DNA of 21,397 nucleotides. Origin: an uncultured Collinsella sp. Lineage in GTDB: Bacteria > Actinomycetota > Coriobacteriia > Coriobacteriales > Coriobacteriaceae. The notes beneath the pieces are model-generated. The model had not been told where the DNA came from and did not search any database. It was given only the letters and a program-made list of their open reading frames with translations. The position numbers and the translations under genes are program-made. Of this stretch, positions 19,635 through 21,397 are shown in pieces (the first letter of the stretch is position 1; every line of letters starts with the position of its first letter). The stretch covers positions 1 through 21,397 of the forward strand of contig CAUFRO010000035.1 in assembly GCA_959027945.1 (NCBI GenBank), given 5' to 3'.

Positions 19635-21215
19635 TTGAGCATCACGCCCCTCGATAGCATTCGCCGCGCCATCGCCCGCCGCAATGGCGTCGCCGACCCC
19701 GCCGCAGCGAGCGGCGGCACCGCAAAGGCCCAAGGTGGACGCATCGAGAACGGCCTGTTCCCCGCATCGCATACCGCCGAGGAGCTCGCACGTATCCAGG
19801 AGCTGAGTCAGCGCAACGCCGGCGGTCCCTATGGCGGCCAAGCCACACGTCGCCGGCGCGAACGCGATCGGGAGCCCGGCCCCGTCCACCGCATGGTCAA
19901 CGCTTGGTGGAACCGTCTGCTCGGCGCCGTCTACGGCGGCGGCTTCTCCATGCAGGAAGCGGAATACGAGGAGCACGCCACCAGTCGCGACTATCTTTGG
20001 AACACCCTCGGCACCGCCGTGTGGGGCTTGGCGTTTCCGCTGCTCACCATCGTGTCTACGCAGCTCGTGGGCGCCGAAGAAGCCGGCAAGTTCTCCATCG
20101 CCTTTGTCACCGGCACGCTCATCATGATCGCGTGCAACTACGGCGTGCGCAATTTCCAGGTCTCGGATATCGACGAAACGACGTCCTTTGCCTCCTACCA
20201 GCTCAACCGCTGGATCTGCGGAGCGCTCGCGCTGGCATGCGGCCTGATATACAGCAGCGCCCGTGGCTACGATGCGCAGATGGCCACGATCGGCCTGAGC
20301 GTCTACCTCTATAAGGTGATCGACGGCGTCGCCGACGTGTACGAAGGCCGCCTGCAGCAGGCCGACAAGCTCTACCTGGCCGGCATGAGCCAAACGCTAC
20401 GCTCCGTCGGCGTCATCGCGGTCTTCAGCGTGGCGCTGTTCCTCGCGCGCAGCATGCCCATCGCGGCCATGGCCATGGGCATCGCCGCGATCGCCTCGCT
20501 CGTGCTGGTCACCGCGCCGCTCGCCCTGCTCGAGACCGAAAAATCGCGCCGCGTAAGCCTGCGCGAGGTCGGCCACCTGTTTGTCCAGTGCGCCCCACTC
20601 TTTGGCGCGCTATTCCTGTTCAACCTTATCGAAAGCATGCCCAAGTTTGTGATGGAAGGAACACTGGCCTACAAATACCAGCTGTACTTTAATGCCCTGT
20701 TTTTTCCAGCTCAGGCTATTCTGTTGAGCATTGGATTTGTCTATAAACCGCAGCTCCTGCGCTTGTCGAGCATTTGGGCTAATCCTCGCAAGCGTCGTCG
20801 CTTTGACCTGATTATTGTTGCCGTTATGGCGCTGATCGTGGTCATCACCGGCGTGTGCGCCGCATTTATGGCAGGTCCCGGTATTCCCCTCATGAGCTTT
20901 ATGTACGGCCTCAGCTTTGAACGCTACCGTACGCTGGCGCTGCTGATGGTCGTCGCCGGCGGCGTCACCGCGGCCATCGACTTTATCTACGCCATCATCA
21001 CGGTGCTGCGCCATGCCGGCGACGTCACCAAGGTCTACCTGATTTGTTTTGCCGTGAGCGTGGTGCTCCCGGTGATTCTGATCAACCTGCTGGGCCTGCT
21101 GGGCGCCGTGGTGAGCTACCTGGCCATCATGGCCCTACTGCTGGTGCTGCTGATTATCGAGTACCGCCACATCCGTCAACGCATAGAGAGGGACCGGAAT
21201 CCGTACGGCGCCTAA
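19635..21215 (+). CDS. Multi-pass membrane protein, polysaccharide flippase-like
   Basis: A 526-aa polytopic membrane protein that looks like a member of the MOP flippase group (Wzx/MurJ/MATE-like), which moves lipid-linked sugars across the membrane. The first 115 residues are hydrophilic, with an Arg-rich patch at 72-80. About ten to twelve hydrophobic helices follow, e.g. 126-146, 155-172, 193-206, 258-272, 277-299, 319-333, 391-413, 433-457, 467-490 and 493-509. Family identity rests on size and helix pattern, as no short signature is decisive. I chose TTG 19635 because GAAAGGA lies 7 nt upstream and a -10 box lies within any extension to ATG 19584. It may partner the TagO-like transferase functionally, but that gene is 7 kb away. 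Confidence 0.65.
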   Translation: MSITPLDSIRRAIARRNGVADPAAASGGTAKAQGGRIENGLFPASHTAEELARIQELSQRNAGGPYGGQATRRRRERDREPGPVHRMVNAWWNRLLGAVYGGGFSMQEAEYEEHATSRDYLWNTLGTAVWGLAFPLLTIVSTQLVGAEEAGKFSIAFVTGTLIMIACNYGVRNFQVSDIDETTSFASYQLNRWICGALALACGLIYSSARGYDAQMATIGLSVYLYKVIDGVADVYEGRLQQADKLYLAGMSQTLRSVGVIAVFSVALFLARSMPIAAMAMGIAAIASLVLVTAPLALLETEKSRRVSLREVGHLFVQCAPLFGALFLFNLIESMPKFVMEGTLAYKYQLYFNALFFPAQAILLSIGFVYKPQLLRLSSIWANPRKRRRFDLIIVAVMALIVVITGVCAAFMAGPGIPLMSFMYGLSFERYRTLALLMVVAGGVTAAIDFIYAIITVLRHAGDVTKVYLICFAVSVVLPVILINLLGLLGAVVSYLAIMALLLVLLIIEYRHIRQRIERDRNPYGA

Positions 21216-21237
21216 TTGCGGCGATGGGAGCAGCTAA

Positions 21238-21284
21238 TTTGCGGTGGAATCACCCCGGCTGGGGTCTCGTTGCGGACACGCAAA
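21238..21284 (+). terminator. Compound hairpin after the flippase-like gene
   Basis: An inner ACCCC (21252-21256) / GGGGT (21261-21265) hairpin with a four-base loop lies inside an outer TTTGCG (21238-21243) / CGCAAA (21279-21284) pairing. It begins 22 nt past the stop codon. No T-run follows, so its action as a terminator is only tentative. Confidence 0.3.
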
Positions 21285-21295
21285 ACTAAGTGAGT

Positions 21296-21368
21296 AGACT
21301 TTTACCGAATCCCCGACCACACCGACAGAGCACAAGTCTGTGACCTGCACTGATAATTGTTCTCGGGG
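21296..21368. other. Interleaved complementary segments (possible pseudoknotted RNA) at the window edge
   Basis: AGACTT (21296-21301) can pair with AAGTCT (21334-21339), and CCCCGA (21311-21316) with TCGGGG (21363-21368). The four segments alternate, as in an H-type pseudoknot. No gene is seen between 21216 and the window end at 21397. Strand is undetermined and the element may continue beyond the window. Confidence 0.25.
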
Positions 21369-21397
21369 GAAGCGGGCACTGCGGGGCGCGGCAACGG

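Overview
This window looks like chromosomal DNA of a high-GC Gram-positive gut bacterium of class Coriobacteriia, most likely Collinsella or a close relative. The evidence is the GC-rich coding bias, the gene families (CarD-type regulator, TrpRS, ATP-dependent PEP carboxykinase, TagO/WecA-type transferase), GAAAGG/AGGAG ribosome binding sites, and short intergenic palindromes built around GGGGAC. I could search no database, so the genus is an inference. All protein calls come from motif recognition in the translated sequence.

Layout. Bases 1-389 hold no supported gene. Then argS (-) with its terminator, a divergent CarD-family regulator (+), an HD-domain hydrolase (+), proA (-), a proline-iminopeptidase-like hydrolase (+), proB (-) and the nicotinate phosphoribosyltransferase gene pncB (-). 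Next, all on -, come a small tail-anchored coiled-coil protein, tRNA-Ala(CGC) with a strong promoter and terminator, and a PflX-type radical SAM protein. A 525-bp intergenic region carries a probable structured RNA and leads to a TagO/WecA-like transferase (+) and trpS (+). A long - strand block follows: a short Ogt-like alkyltransferase, DegV, a MarR regulator, a solo B3/B4-domain protein and pckA. The window ends with a large multi-pass, flippase-like membrane protein (+) and a structured non-coding tail.

Functional themes: translation (argS, trpS, tRNA-Ala, the B3/B4 protein); proline metabolism (proA and proB flanking an S33 peptidase); NAD salvage (pncB) and gluconeogenesis/anaplerosis (pckA); envelope polymer assembly (lipid-linked sugar initiation plus a flippase-like protein).

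The most striking non-genic signal is repetitive. Six copies of one perfect or near-perfect hairpin share a conserved asymmetric loop (GGACAGGCA) and sit in both orientations. Each begins 8-19 nt after a stop codon, where it can act as a terminator. A second modular family (unit + GGGGACGTTCTT, unit + GGGGACACTCCTT) occurs at 6760-6811 and as two head-to-head blocks at 19395-19533. Other points for follow-up are the structured RNA before the TagO-like gene, two perfect operator-like palindromes flanking the second repeat cluster, and interleaved helices at the right edge. I see no CRISPR array, prophage, insertion sequence or defence system.
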